In this document: piece by piece, positions 20,397 through 34,266 of the stretch
Numbering within the stretch: position 1 is the first letter of the stretch
Layout of the letters: the number at the start of each line of letters is the position of its first letter
Assembly: GCF_026151205.1 (NCBI RefSeq)
Contig: NC_087072.1
Location: 2,747,375-2,811,374, forward strand
Reading direction: 5' to 3'
Origin: Bolinopsis microptera
Lineage: Eukaryota > Ctenophora > Tentaculata > Lobata > Bolinopsidae
Length of the DNA stretch: 64,000 nucleotides
Notes under the pieces: model-generated
The model's input: the letters and a program-made list of their open reading frames with translations, nothing else
Told to the model about the DNA's origin: nothing
Databases searched by the model: none
Position numbers and translations under genes: made by a program

Positions 20397-20574
20397 TACA
20401 TAACGAGTTTGATGAGTTATGTAACTCATGTTATCACACTCCAATCAGTGATGTAAATGCATTCTCTGATGATCTACGAAATGATGCTAGCGAACGCAGC
20501 ATTCACATCGGAGAATAATGACCGATAATATTACTACATATAATATTCCAGAGTCAAACATTCTAGAGGACGCA

Positions 20575-20906
20575 CAGTGGCGAAACTTTGCTTGTTGGCG
20601 CCCCCCGCTCAGTGACGAAAAGCGCCCCCCTAAAATTTTTTGTCCCTAAAAAAAAAAAAAAAAAAAAAAAAAAGGTCGGGTACTTTTTTTCTCGCCCCCC
20701 TACAGCTTTTTGCGCCCCCTGAAGCAAAAAAGGGTACCCCAAATATTTTTTTCGCGTCGGCCGAACGCTAAATTGGACAGGGAAATACACAAACAAGGCG
20801 TTTTTTCAGTGAAAGGGCCTAAAATTCAGGAAAATTGCGCCCCCCTTATACGGCGCCCCCCCCCCCCCGCACAGCGGGGTCTGCGGGGCCCTAAGTTACG
20901 CCACTG
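20575..20906. mobile_element. hAT-type MITE with 8-bp duplication
   Basis: Ends CAGTGGCGAAACTT and AAGTTACGCCACTG are inverted repeats; AGGACGCA flanks at 20567-20574 and 20907-20914. The interior is made of G/C and A/T homopolymer-rich blocks (poly-A near 20648-20672, poly-C near 20860). CAGTGGCG termini and 8-bp duplications are typical of hAT elements. Confidence 0.93.
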
Positions 20907-21144
20907 AGGACGCATCCTTATCTTGTTTTGATGAGGAACTATATTACTGCAGTGAGAACTTCGTTTAATCAAATGTGCTTTGGTTATAATCATTTGGCTG
21001 TGGATTTACTGCGCTTGCATCGAAAATCGTTTTTCACGATAAATGCTGATGTGACATCCTAAAGCTTGCAGTTTATTTAGTTTATTTAGTTACCATGAAT
21101 GAAGTTAATCTGCTTTTCTGTATACCTTAGTCGGTGATTTAGGG

Positions 21145-21244
21145 NNNNNNNNNNNNNNNNNNNNNNNNNNNNNNNNNNNNNNNNNNNNNNNNNNNNNNNN
21201 NNNNNNNNNNNNNNNNNNNNNNNNNNNNNNNNNNNNNNNNNNNN
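21145..21244. other. Assembly gap, 100 N
   Basis: Exactly 100 N, a common placeholder for a gap of unknown size. The foreign construct starts immediately after it. Confidence 0.99.
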
Positions 21245-21246
21245 AT

Positions 21247-23010
<1,764 letters not shown>

Positions 23011-23570
23011 TGGTCTCGTAGTGGTTACGCACTCTCACAGTCCCCTTTCTCACATATCATCAACTGTGTCCGAATGAAGAGGAAGGTCACAGCGATTCCC
23101 TCAAGTTCTTCAGCTTTTTGCAAATTTGAAGCACGTTACCAGATTCACCCAGATACATTTTAGGTCATAATGCTCATTTTGAACAGACAAGTCAATAAGA
23201 ACGTCTATTTTCCAGTACCCTTCCATCTTTCCATGATTTCAGACGTTGTTCGCGCGGCAGACAGACAGAAATTTACTGTCACAGTACAGGGACACTGGTC
23301 GTAGACTTCGAGTCGATCTGCTGGATGAACCCCGAAACCACAGATAGATCTGACTCATTATCTTGTTGGTTTCTCTAAAACATCGACTCTATTCCAGAGA
23401 CATTAGCACTCAGAGAAAACGTTTGATTCCATCGTACGGTGCTGTGTCTACTGTCACAAACTTCAAAGAGTTTCCTCCGAACTTACTATAAAGCAAGCAA
23501 GCAGGATTACAAAGCTCGATGTGGACTTCATCTCATAATCCTAGTGGAATAGACATGAGGTTAAATCTGT

Positions 23571-23652
23571 AATTTATACAGTATAATTTATACAGTATAA
23601 TTTATACAGTATAATTTATACAGTATAATTTATACAGTATAATTTATTCAGG
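23571..23652 (+). repeat. 14-bp minisatellite (TTTATACAGTATAA)n
   Basis: About six near-perfect units, each with an internal ATACAGTAT palindrome-like core. The surrounding 23011-24069 holds no recognised exon; the first, signal-peptide exon of the downstream glypican is expected here or beyond the foreign insert. Confidence 0.92.
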
Positions 23653-24069
23653 AAAACTTTCAAAACCATGAAAGATCGGATAATTTTGACTACAAAATAA
23701 ACGTTATGGTTATGACTTAATACAACCATTACAGCACTGTATATAAATGATTTAATCATTAAAAGACTTAAATAATTACATTCAACGTGCACAATATAAG
23801 ACATATTATCACACACGATCTGTAAAGGACTTACACAGAGCAGGATTATTTGTTTCACAAGCATGAGTGTTAAATGAAGTATACTTCAGATGCTACATTG
23901 ATTAAATGTTTCCTTGAAGCACTTTACGCGAGACGGCAACTGCTTGCAAACTCTTGCTTTAAACATACTTGATATTCATTTCGTGCAGTTTGAGTTGGAT
24001 TTCGTTGCAAGTAGCTAAATTGGGATGATAATTTGGAGGTATAGCATTTGCTCTCCTTTCTCGTCACAG

Positions 24070-27038
24070 TAGATGCTTACTGTGGGGGAATAACACCGGG
24101 GTTTGTGTGTAAAAAGGACTGTTGCTCACAAGATGAGGTAAATGAATTTGTTTTAATTAAATTTGGCGAATGTACTAAATACTGTTAAATCCATTTAATC
24201 TGTGCCGAGACAAAAACCATTAGATGAAGTTGAGATAGTTCTTTCTATAAAATGTTTCTACCGAATTAGTTTATTACTTAAAAAATATTTGTTTCAATAT
24301 AAGTTCAAACAAAAATTATTGGTGGATTATTAAAATAATTGAATTAGGAATCAAAATTGCTGGAAGTTGTAAAAGCAAAGTTCTACGAGAAAACAACAGA
24401 AGAAATTTCGGACAAGTTAAATCACGACCATCCCAACAAAATTTTCTTCGACCTGTTTTATTCTGACACCCCTCGATACGCGATACCAGCCAACGTTGAA
24501 GCAGCAGCAAAGAGTGGGCGGTTTGACAGTGAGGTATTGGTGGATTATGAACTCATCAGGAAAATGGGCGTGACTAGGTTAGTGATACGGCCTATCTAAA
24601 CGTTAAGACTTGTTACAGAGGGTGCATTTCAGATAAGGTATTATGGATTATAGACGGGTCCCTATCATAATCTTCGTTTGTAATTAAGTTCAACACTTAT
24701 ATTCTTGTTATTACAATAACCGCAGAATATAATATGTTTTGTCAGTCTACATATAAATAATCATGATCCGGTCATTCTTAAAACGTTAAAACGTTTACAG
24801 CTTTATAAGTGACGAATGTAAGAGGACAGATTTCATTGGAAGCTTTATTAGAAATACACAGTTGAAAATGGAAAAGTCACATGCGATCTACCGTGCTCTA
24901 GTAGTGGCTGACGAGGTAAACAATGTTCAATATTTAGTGGTCACGTGACATCAAATAGATCAAAATGAGTTCCTCAATGAGTCAGTAGGTTTAAATGCAA
25001 AATATACTTTCAACTTGCAATCGCATTCTTTATCTGGTGTTATGTATTTGACTCGTGTAATCTGATTTAATCTTTCTTTACAATTCTACAGATAAAGAAG
25101 GAAATTCTCAACTTCCCACTTAGTGAAAAGTGTTTCGACCATGCACTCAAAAACGGATTGTTTAACAGTCACAGCTGCAACTCTTGTGGAGCAGGAGGTG
25201 AGAATTTATAAATTAAACAATAAAGCAGTAAAAAATTGAATATGAAGATAGCATGACGAAAGTTGAAACAGTATGATGTCATAACAGTATGACGACATAA
25301 CAGTAACTAAAGCCGCCGTAAAATCGGGTAAAATGTCTTAAAATGAACGTTTTCTAAAAATAAACTGTTTCTGATAACGAACTATTTATGCTTGCAGGGA
25401 TGTTCCCCAAAATGAGGACTTGCACAGGACTGTGTGAGAACATTGTCAATGGTTGTTACTACGTTCTCACCAGAGTTTTTGCTCGAGATTACACTCCATT
25501 TAAAGGTAATATTTATTACAGAGTAGGTTAGATAGTATCAGTGGTAAAAAGTTTGAGTAGCTAAAGTATCAAAGTAATATTAATTATATTATAGACAGAT
25601 CCTGAGATCACATGACTAAATAGGTAAGTATCAATATTATTAATTATTAAATAAAAGTTCCAAACAAGGGATAGTTAAAAAACATCGCCCAAGTCTAATC
25701 TTTCTCTAAAACAAATAACTAAATATGAAATATCAGAACTTCATTATAATTTCTGCCAATATCTCTTATCATCAAGGAATTTAAAATTCAGAGAGTCTGG
25801 TTAGCCTGCTGAGGGAACATGCAAGAGAAGAACGTGCATTGTTGCGTAATGAAATCACTATGTTCCTCACCGAAACGGATATTGCTGAGGGAGTTGCTTG
25901 CTCAGGACAACCAGCCTACGAGGTATAGACTATTAATATTACTACTTACAAATACTACACCTCTACACTAGGCTTCATGGGTATGATCATAAATTTAGAT
26001 CCACTATTTTGACAAAACGGAAAGTTTTTCTTTTTCATTCAAGTAATCAATATTTCGTAATAAATATGTAGTTTTAAGTTGATGCCGATTATACAAAACA
26101 TGACAGCAGCGCTGAAAGTTCCAAACTCTAGGTTGAGTATAGGTTGCAGAGATTGCTGGCAATTCCCAGACATGGAAGAGATCGTAAACTATCAAGCCAG
26201 TTTCGCATGTTATTGAGATCACCTGAGGTTATAGTTCCAGAATTTCTCCCGATACAACCTAATGCTCTCAATTTCTGTAGAAATCATGGACATCTTGCAG
26301 GTACAAGGACACTATTTAATTTTAATGTATTAGAGGATTACACAAAGAAAATTAGGTCGATAATATTATTTATCAACTGAGTCAACCTCTATCAAAGCTA
26401 CAATAGTGAATGATGGTATAGTCTGAATGAACTATTGTAGGGTAAATATCAAGGGAAAGCTAAGGTGAATACAAATTCATGCAGTGCATTTTAGGCTATA
26501 AGTCAGGCATGGATCCACAAGGACCAGATTTAAGGTTTCAGATTGCAACATACTAATACTGACGAAGTTTTCTGTTCGAACAGATTATAATTTATATAGC
26601 CTCAGACAAACATTTTGATTATAATGATTTAATTGTATTTCTAGGGAATTCGAATTGCTTCAACGGAAATTCTGTGGGATTTTACTCAGGAGAAACACAT
26701 CCATTGAATTCATCTGGACAGGAAAAAAATGACTTCAAAACTTTTGGTGGAAATTCTGAGCATTATGATAAATTAGCTACTCTACTGTAAGTGGTTTTGC
26801 ACTTTGCAGCCTATTGTTTTTCAGTAATATTCCAAAATATCAAAATTTTAAAAAACAAACGATTAGATAGGCTTTTTAGATTTCAGATTTCAGATGTCCA
26901 AAATGTTCAGAAAAAAAGAAGTAAAAAGGAAACGTCATTACCTTGATAAGCGTCCAATTACTAATTAACATTATAAAATTGCACAGGAACAAGTTGACTA
27001 AAGTGACCGAAGAATTACAGTACCAAAGCAGCGTCTAA
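24070..27038 (+). CDS. Glypican-family core protein, nine exons, first exon missing
   Basis: Exons 24070-24137, 24348-24577, 24801-24915, 25092-25197, 25398-25505, 25792-25922, 26150-26300, 26645-26786, 26987-27038 join in frame with GT-AG sites, giving 366 residues and a stop. Glypicans are extracellular heparan sulfate proteoglycans that modulate Wnt, Hedgehog and BMP signals. Diagnostic Cys pattern: CKKDCC near the N terminus (the CC of the family), then ECKR, then CFDHALKNG...CNSC...RTCTGLCENIVNGC, matching the C-x2-C / C-x3-C-x6-C core, then CSGQP, FCRNHG and NCFNG (the late Cys-Asn-Gly block). The signal-peptide exon was not found. The last exon stops right after the final core helix, so no Ser-Gly attachment cluster or hydrophobic GPI signal is encoded on this path. 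Divergent member; an alternative 3' exon cannot be excluded. Confidence 0.8.
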
Positions 27039-29110
27039 AGGACTTGAAAAAGACTGTTATTTTGATTCATCCTCTTGTTGCAATGATTATCAGACAAATA
27101 CTTTTAACTGTCAGTAAACAAAGTACCTATCAAATATACTTGTTAGCTTTAAATGTTCAATAAATAAAACTGCTTCGTTAATCAGTCTTGACATTGTACT
27201 GACAGTAAACATTCGTTCAAAATCAAAAAATTATGATTATCTAGTATTTTTCTTTTAATTAAAAAACCAGTATCAATATTTAAGTTTCATACAATTTAAA
27301 TAATTTCAGCTAGGCTCAACTTGGAAATAGCTTCAAACTAATGTCCAATTATTAATTGAAAACTAAAATGTTTTTCTTGTGTTGTCACGTCTTACTTAGA
27401 TCCCTTCAATGGTTTGCACTGACAACATTTTCCTTTAAACTTCGATGAATAAATTCAAAATCACAGTGAGGCAAATGGCATCTATTATTGATTGGCATGA
27501 AATAGGAGTAAATTTGTAGACAAAAGGGCTGAGGGCCAACAGATTAAATCCTTCAAAGCTGTCCTTGTTGCCCATGTCATCTAATGGGATTATTAAATGG
27601 GCCTTTGTGCTAAGACTACTCAATGCTATACTGCACTGGTCAGTTAAAACCCAACATCAAGCACAATCAAGCGCTAAATAGCAACTGCAGTTAAAAATAG
27701 ATGTCGATAGTTTACTGTCATCTTTTACAAGCAGTTGAAATTGCAGGCAACTATTAGCGATTATAGTCGCTGATAAAAAACACCCTGGGAGCCAGGAATT
27801 GGGATAGTAAAGCTACTGGATAATAATAGAGACAGTAATTAGCATCTCTTTAGACTTTGACTTCCTAAGTTCAATCCAAGTATAATTATCAATTATCTGA
27901 TATTGTGAGCCGTGAGGTTCATCTACTTTGCTAAATTAAATTTAAATCAAAAACAAAGAAGTGAACCGAATATGATCATTTAATTTTAATTGATATATTA
28001 AAATTGCTGATTGGGTACCTGATCTGACTGGCCTTCTCGGCTGACTCTATTCGTCAGCATGCACCTGGGACCTGGGTAACAGTCATCTAATCAGTTCATG
28101 ACATGAGGTGATCAGCTGACATAGTGGATCACATGATCGTCACACAGTCCCTGAATGAGTAAGAGCCTCGAAGCTTTGGGAATCGAGTTGGCTTTGAATT
28201 AAATTGGTTAAACGTTAAAATATGCTCAGCATGGCTTTATAACCTTTTAAGGAATCCTATCAGTGCCCATTGTGGCAGAAATTGAATGGACCAAACGAAA
28301 TTTTAAACACAGATTTTTGACACATGACTCGAGAAAAATGATTACAGTAGATCTGAGATGAGTAATAAACCAAAGTTTTTTTTGCATAAAAATTTTTTCA
28401 AGGGAAACCCCTGATACAATATACACCACATCACAAAAATATTTAGTGTGATAAAGACAATTGGTCAATGGTCAGATCAACAGATTATAGTAATAACTAG
28501 TAGTGGGGCGAAGCAATATTGTTGCGAATTCTAAAAATTAAGTGAATAAAATAGCAACGGTCATTGTCCAGCTATACGGTTGGACACCTTCGAAAAATTA
28601 AAACCGATACAATAAATGCAATAAAAAGTTTTAAAAACCAGATGAGATGTTTCAGGAATTGTGAAGCCAGGAATTGTGAAACCTCCTGTAGTACTGAACA
28701 CCAAAGGCGTGCAAGTAGCCTTGGTAATAGAATAACTTTTAAAGTTTTTCAAATTGTTGCTATAATGGTAATTTCAGCAATGGTAATTGTCTAGCTATAA
28801 GGATAGACACCCTCGAAAAATGAATAAACCAATTCAATAGATAAAGATAAAATCCAGAAATTCACATCACAACAAAAAGCAGTCTAGACCCCCACCTAAA
28901 ATTATAATTCAATATGTATTGATTCTTCTGTGGAAAATAAAAATTGTATTTTACTTAAAAAATTGTATTTTACTTAACAAGCACTCCATGGCCTGTTTAA
29001 GGTTTAGGAATGTTGATCAGGTAAAGATCCAAATCACTTATCGCCGCTATTGTTGCTATATTTAATTTAAATAAAAATGTGTTGTTTTCTTGAAAAAAAA
29101 TTTGTTTTCT
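27039..29110. other. Non-coding stretch with one local repeat pair
   Basis: No exon with splice support was recognised. Two related ~55-bp blocks (about 28559-28615 and 28783-28840, sharing CTATA, GGA/TAGACACC and TCGAAAAAT) look like the ends of a decayed element. Confidence 0.4.
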
Positions 29111-29113
29111 TGT

Positions 29114-29395
29114 TGAACTGGGGTCTGGGCTTGAGGGTGAAGTACCCTTACATCTGTGAATGCCCTGTCCAACGCGATGCGACGCGACGACGACCAGAAC
29201 AATCTCTCGCTGATGTCCAGTCTAGCTCCACCTTGTCTATTTGTTCCATTGGATAAATTTAGTGTGTGTGGGACGGACAGAAGTTGATGTTCTGTTTCAA
29301 AATCGTTACAAACAGTAGTTAGGAAGTTTGCTGTTACATCTGTAAATGAATCGTGTCTAAGTGAAAGGTAGCCTCCAATTTTGCAAGAGAAGAGA
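29114..29395 (-). pseudogene. Retroelement C-terminal domain fragment
   Basis: A minus-strand open frame reads CKIGGYLSLRHD, then FTDVTANFL, a GARLDIS block, and DRAFTDVRVLHP. This series is a common conserved module downstream of the reverse transcriptase in invertebrate retroelement-derived proteins. It has no start and runs into a poly-A-like tract, so it is a 5'-truncated remnant. Recognition is by motif order from memory and should be checked by search. Confidence 0.55.
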
Positions 29396-29589
29396 GGGAA
29401 TAGAACAAAATTATCTAAAACAACATTCTAGGTTTCACTGATTTCTGGGCCACAATGTGTAATGTCACAAAATTAGATTCTAATTGTTGCTCCTAATCTG
29501 ATAATTCTAATGACAGTGACTGCTCCCTATTAAGAAAACTAACCGACCAATATTTTCGGTCGAACCCTAAAATTACTAATACCAAATGT

Positions 29590-29708
29590 TTGTAGCGCGA
29601 TGCATTACTGTGCCGCGCCGCGCACTCAATGAGGCTTCTCACTGGCTAGATCGGCGAAATGCGCTACTGTGCCGCGCCGAGCTGCCATGAATTGACATCG
29701 TCAATTAA
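29590..29708 (-). mobile_element. Family B short element, inverted
   Basis: TTGTAGCGCGATGC to GACATCGTCAATTAA on the plus strand. The interior has CTACTGTGCCGCGCCG twice, reflecting an internal near-duplication. No flanking duplication can be seen. Confidence 0.82.
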
Positions 29709-30049
29709 GCGGCGGCTTTGATGTTAGCGATAAGATGCCGCGCGCGTTTAGCGTACTGAGCTGTTTTTCGTTTTTGATTTTACAAAGCAACGTTTAATAA
29801 TTATTAATGAAATTATCGGATAATTATAATTCGATATGTTTTGATTCTTCTGTGGAAAATAAAAATTGTATTTTACTTAAATTGCATTTTACTATCAAAC
29901 ACTTTAATAAAAGAATATGATTTCTAAATGTATTGTAAATGACTTTCATTTTTGGAATGTTTCGAAAGAAGTTTTACCAACAATTGAAGGTACCAGTTAT
30001 GTCAGTAATAAGGAAAAACACAATGATTATTTTTGGTTTCATCCTTACG

Positions 30050-30152
30050 TTGATTCACGATGTCAATCCTTCGCATCTCGCCGATCTGCATACGTGGTTG
30101 CGAGAAGAATTATTTGATGCGCGGCGCGACCCAGTAGTGCATCGCGCTACAA
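30050..30152 (+). mobile_element. Family B short element with 9-bp duplication
   Basis: TTGATTCACGATGTCAA to GCATCGCGCTACAA, flanked by ATCCTTACG at 30041-30049 and 30153-30161. Confidence 0.92.
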
Positions 30153-30292
30153 ATCCTTACGTAGCAAAGAAACGTTTTATAAATATTTATCTCCACTGGC
30201 AGGTATGAATAAATTAAATTTTTTAATGTTTTTGTTATTCATGATTGATATTTGATAAATTATTACTTTTAAATTTGATGGAGAAACAGTTA

Positions 30293-30369
30293 TTACTGGG
30301 CCGCGCTCAGCCTGTCATTCCGCCTAATCTCTATGTTTATGAACATGATAGCCTGAGGTCCCCAGATAA
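30293..30369 (+). mobile_element. Family D short element, second copy
   Basis: TTACTGGGCCGCGC to GTCCCCAGATAA, nearly identical to 17867-17949 minus a six-base interior segment. Flanks do not show a clear duplication. Confidence 0.8.
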
Positions 30370-30442
30370 AATAGTTACTGTATATTTTTCCATGTAGTGC
30401 AATGATATTTTGTAGACATTAGTGTTGGAGGACTTAGCTTCG

Positions 30443-30549
30443 TTGACCATTGTTAATGATCTGGCCCGGCGCGCGCTACTTCGTAACTCGTGCCAGAAGA
30501 AAGCGGCGCGCGCTACTTCGAAGAAATTTAGACGAGTAACATCCGTCAA
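30443..30549 (+). mobile_element. Family A element, internally shortened
   Basis: TTGACCATTGTTAATG to AACATCCGTCAA, with the middle (usual CACTTGCCATCGGGCC region) partly lost. No clean target duplication. Confidence 0.85.
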
Positions 30550-32058
30550 CCGCCAAAATCGCAGATCTTCAGACCCCTCCCCCTTTCAGTTTCCGGGTGT
30601 GTCCGAATTTTCAAAACCACCCCCTTCCCCTGTCCCCCGGACGTTCGGATTTTCAGCTACTTTTAAGAGTACAAATAAAACCAACTCAAATTCATTGTTA
30701 ATAAAATTCAAAGACTAAGAGTTGAAATAGAATTCAAAGAATTGAAATAAATGGGACCTTTTCGTTATTTCTGTCAAAATTTCCGGATGCCCGTATTTTC
30801 AGAAACCACCCCTCCCCCTGTCCAGATTTGTCCGAAATTCCAAAACCATCCCCTCCCTATTTGCTGGACGTCCTAAGTACAAATTAGATGGCCCCTTAGG
30901 CTTAATTCAAATTGTAGCGGACCTGCCGGTCGCAACATTGAACATTCCATAATTATTGTTAATTATGTTTTATTTGAGTGTTTTCTCTTCAGCCGCAATG
31001 TTTGAATGTTGAAATTGATGCTAGATGATTTTGTTTGCAGACTTCAGTGCGGCCGGTTTCGACTGCAGAACCAAGAACGGGTTCCCGGTTCATCCTATAT
31101 TGGCATTGCACCTTTTTTACTGCGACAGTGGAATCCTGGCCATAGTGCAATTAGGAAGGTTACACTAGTATTAATAATACTGATAAAAACTTAGCAATAA
31201 GGCAACTAGCAGTAGCACTGGCACAAAGCAGCCAGCTGGATAACATGAAGTTGCCGATAATGGCATTTGTGGAAAATCATATTAAGGTTTTATGGGAAAT
31301 TTTTAAGATAATGGTTATGATTATATTAGCTGGCGGTAAATAAAGATTAAGACGGTTTATGATTCACAGGTAAGTTGATTAAAATGAGTAACCTGACTGA
31401 CCTGTAGACTAAGCTACGAAAGAATATTCCACTGAATATCTAATAATACCGGATGACATAACATTGTTACAGTCCGAGTAGAATGCATCACAACAAATTC
31501 AGCAACTCTACCTTTAACCGCTATTATGATATATTGGTATCCCAATAAATTAACTACTTCAGGTTTTAATTTAGCAATTTTTGAGAAACGTGGGTTGAAC
31601 AAATTTCAGCCCTGCAATTGCATATATTGAATATCGTGTATATTACTCCAGAGCGTGACTGTAAATCGTTCGTGGCTCATTTATCGCTTAGTAAACTTCA
31701 GATTCAGTTCTATTGTACAACAAAGTAATCCATAAATTAATGTTTATGTCATGGTTTTTCCTGCTAACATTCACGGCGAGTGTTGTGCAATGTGCTGTAT
31801 ACACAGAAGAGAAATTAAAAAGCCATTCCATTTTATATCAATAATGGGTCAATAATTATTAATAATTACAATATATTTTCTAAAAATATTAGCGTGCAAG
31901 AACGATTATTTTTTCACACATAGTATCATCACACCTAAAAGCATCGAGTAAACAAGATTATAAGGTTTTCTATTTGATTTTATAGCGAACTATCTGAATA
32001 ATCTCAAGTTGATAGTCAGTCGCACTTTCTAAGTTATCTAGACCCTGACTTCAAAACT
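30550..32058. other. Non-coding stretch
   Basis: Contains two related C-rich blocks (about 30565-30660 and 30780-30870, each with CGGA...TTTTCAGAAACCACCC-like sequence), probably remnants of one repeat. No gene recognised. Confidence 0.4.
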
Positions 32059-34266
32059 CTAAAAGTCACAATCAAACTCTCCAATAAACTCCTTGAACTT
32101 CTCCAGTTCCTCAGTCTCCCCAGCGCACCCACTTTCTTCCCTCCAGAGGTGGTTCTTGTTCGCCTCATTTCCACATCTCTCAGCGTAGTTCATCACCGTC
32201 ACACAGGCCATGTTCAGCCCGGCCAGCTCGTCTGGAAGGAAATCAGATCTCATGTAGTCGGAGACACAGGCCTCTTTGTAGGGTTTCGGACTGACCTGCT
32301 TGCCATATCCCGTGCCAGTCGCGCACTTAACGAGCTGGGGAGCGTCGAACTTCTTGTTGCAAACTGTGGTAGCTGCCTGCTTTCGGTCTGCAAAGTCTTT
32401 CTCCCACTCCCACTCCGGCATTTCAGCAGTTTTCTTACATTTATTTCTCCTGTCAATTCTCCAGCTGTCACCGAACTCGTTCACATTTTCAACTACGTCT
32501 CCCGTCCATCTCATCTGGAAATCATCAGCCGTGTTGTTATTGGCATTACCGCACAGACCACATGTAGCAGGGGCATTGGCTCCCAGTAGAATCTGAGCAC
32601 TCATCAGTCCATCCCAACGCAGCTCATAATGGGAATCATATGCAAAGTTAAATTTGACGACCACCCAGCCATCCTTCTCAAAGACGTACAAGGTTTCACC
32701 ACTTTTGGTCGTGATCTTGGCAGGAGTCGTTTCAACAGGAACGTCGAATCGCTTGCCTGCGTTGTTGACTATCTTTCCACGAAGCAGCTCAAGGGAGACC
32801 TCGCCGTTGTAGTAAAGAGTGACCGACGAGAGACAGGCCCCTCGACCGTGGGTGGAGCAAGTATCAAAACTACCGTACACAGACCACTTCCTCTTCTCAC
32901 AATCCATAGCCAGGATATATTCACAGTGTCCTTCAAACTCGTATACCGCATTATCAAATGTGATGATATGTGGATCCCCAAACACTTGACAGGACGGACC
33001 ACCTCTCCACACGTTAATTTCTCCTGGGGCAACAGTGACATACACTGAATCAGAAACAATATCAATGGGGATACTCTGGCCGTGTTTACACTGGTGAGCA
33101 ACACAGAATATGTCATGGTCATCCTTCATTCTCAGCTTGATTGTTTCCCCGTCTCCAAGTTTTTGTCCATAGTCAGGTTCATAAAGCGTGGGATCCTCAT
33201 TGGTTGGAGCTTCGTAGTCCGCCAAATACCAGGAGATGATAGGTTGAGGTCCTGGGCTCCTTCCAGCAGGAGCTGCTTTACAGGTTAAAGTGAAAGCTTT
33301 TCCTTCCGTCACGGCGAGCGTTCTTGGTGGAGTCACAGTAAACTCAGGAGGTGTGAAATCAGGGCAGAATCTAGAATCAAGAAACCTGGTGTAGCTGGTC
33401 CCATAAAGACAGTTTTTGAGCTCAAGCTGACAGAAGTTGAAGTGAGTGACACAGTCACTTCCACAGAGCGGGTCGTAGCTCGGATCCACGCACTCTGGAC
33501 AGACGCAGGATGCAGTGGCAGCTTCGTTATCAGGCACGCAGATCTTACCCCCTGTGCACGTGATATCTCCACAGAGATCATAGACCCGGAGGTAAGCGTC
33601 TGCAAAGACAACCCCGCGATTGTTGGCAGCTACACATCTGTACCATCCCTCATCCTGGATCTGGACCCTTTCATTCTTGTGGATCACGTGAGCCGCTGAC
33701 ATTTGAACATCAAGCTTGTTCTTCTTTGATTTGACTCTATTCAAACTTGCTTCCTCCAACCTGGTGATAGTGAGTTTAGGTGTCGGAGCTCCCTCAGCTT
33801 TGCACTCCAGCTGGTATTGAGATCCCGGAGTGACTGTCAAGTTTTTAGGTCCCTGAATGATGAGAGGAGGACTGGCATCAGCGTAACCCTGAATGACATC
33901 AGACAACATGGAGATGATGTGAGTCTCACTTCGGCGCATGTCTATTATCTCAACAAACTCGTCCACGCCAGTTTTCTCTCTCTTGAAACTTCGGCAGAGA
34001 TCTGGCAGATCGGGCATAACGTCCATGCACTGTTTCTTGTGTTCACAGAGTGTCTCAATATCAGTGATATCCCTGCATCTAACCCTACCTTCAATATCAG
34101 CAGAGACACCACCTCCAGCTGTTTCCAGATGGGAATCAATAATGTCCTGGAGATCGACCAGACCTGCTGCATCAGCAGTCAGCAAGATAGCGAACCACAA
34201 AACAAACATCGTGAGAAATGAAGAGGTGAGAGAAGCCTGGATACTTAGGAACTCCGGACGTGGCAA
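32059..34266 (-). CDS. Secreted Ig-Kazal-Ig-VWD protein, single exon
   Basis: A 735-codon uninterrupted frame. A hydrophobic signal region (MFVLWFAILLTADAA, about residues 20-34) follows a Met that may not be the true start; the Met at residue 20 is equally plausible. Then a Cys-containing region (CRDITD...CEHKKQC), Ig domain 1 (about 130-230; LECKAEG...DEGWYRCVA), a follistatin/Kazal-like Cys-rich module (about 231-305; CGDITCTGGKICVP, CPECVDP, PLCGSDCVTH), Ig domain 2 (about 308-418; LTCKAAP...IFCVAHQC), and a von Willebrand type D domain (about 428-590; CQVFGDPHIITFDN at its start and GLCGNANNN, the usual CGLCG signature). A C8-like Cys region closes the protein. Probably a matrix or mucus component. 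No intron interrupts it, unlike other host genes here. Named orthologue not identified. Confidence 0.85.
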   Translation of the reverse strand: MPRPEFLSIQASLTSSFLTMFVLWFAILLTADAAGLVDLQDIIDSHLETAGGGVSADIEGRVRCRDITDIETLCEHKKQCMDVMPDLPDLCRSFKREKTGVDEFVEIIDMRRSETHIISMLSDVIQGYADASPPLIIQGPKNLTVTPGSQYQLECKAEGAPTPKLTITRLEEASLNRVKSKKNKLDVQMSAAHVIHKNERVQIQDEGWYRCVAANNRGVVFADAYLRVYDLCGDITCTGGKICVPDNEAATASCVCPECVDPSYDPLCGSDCVTHFNFCQLELKNCLYGTSYTRFLDSRFCPDFTPPEFTVTPPRTLAVTEGKAFTLTCKAAPAGRSPGPQPIISWYLADYEAPTNEDPTLYEPDYGQKLGDGETIKLRMKDDHDIFCVAHQCKHGQSIPIDIVSDSVYVTVAPGEINVWRGGPSCQVFGDPHIITFDNAVYEFEGHCEYILAMDCEKRKWSVYGSFDTCSTHGRGACLSSVTLYYNGEVSLELLRGKIVNNAGKRFDVPVETTPAKITTKSGETLYVFEKDGWVVVKFNFAYDSHYELRWDGLMSAQILLGANAPATCGLCGNANNNTADDFQMRWTGDVVENVNEFGDSWRIDRRNKCKKTAEMPEWEWEKDFADRKQAATTVCNKKFDAPQLVKCATGTGYGKQVSPKPYKEACVSDYMRSDFLPDELAGLNMACVTVMNYAERCGNEANKNHLWREESGCAGETEELEKFKEFIGEFDCDF

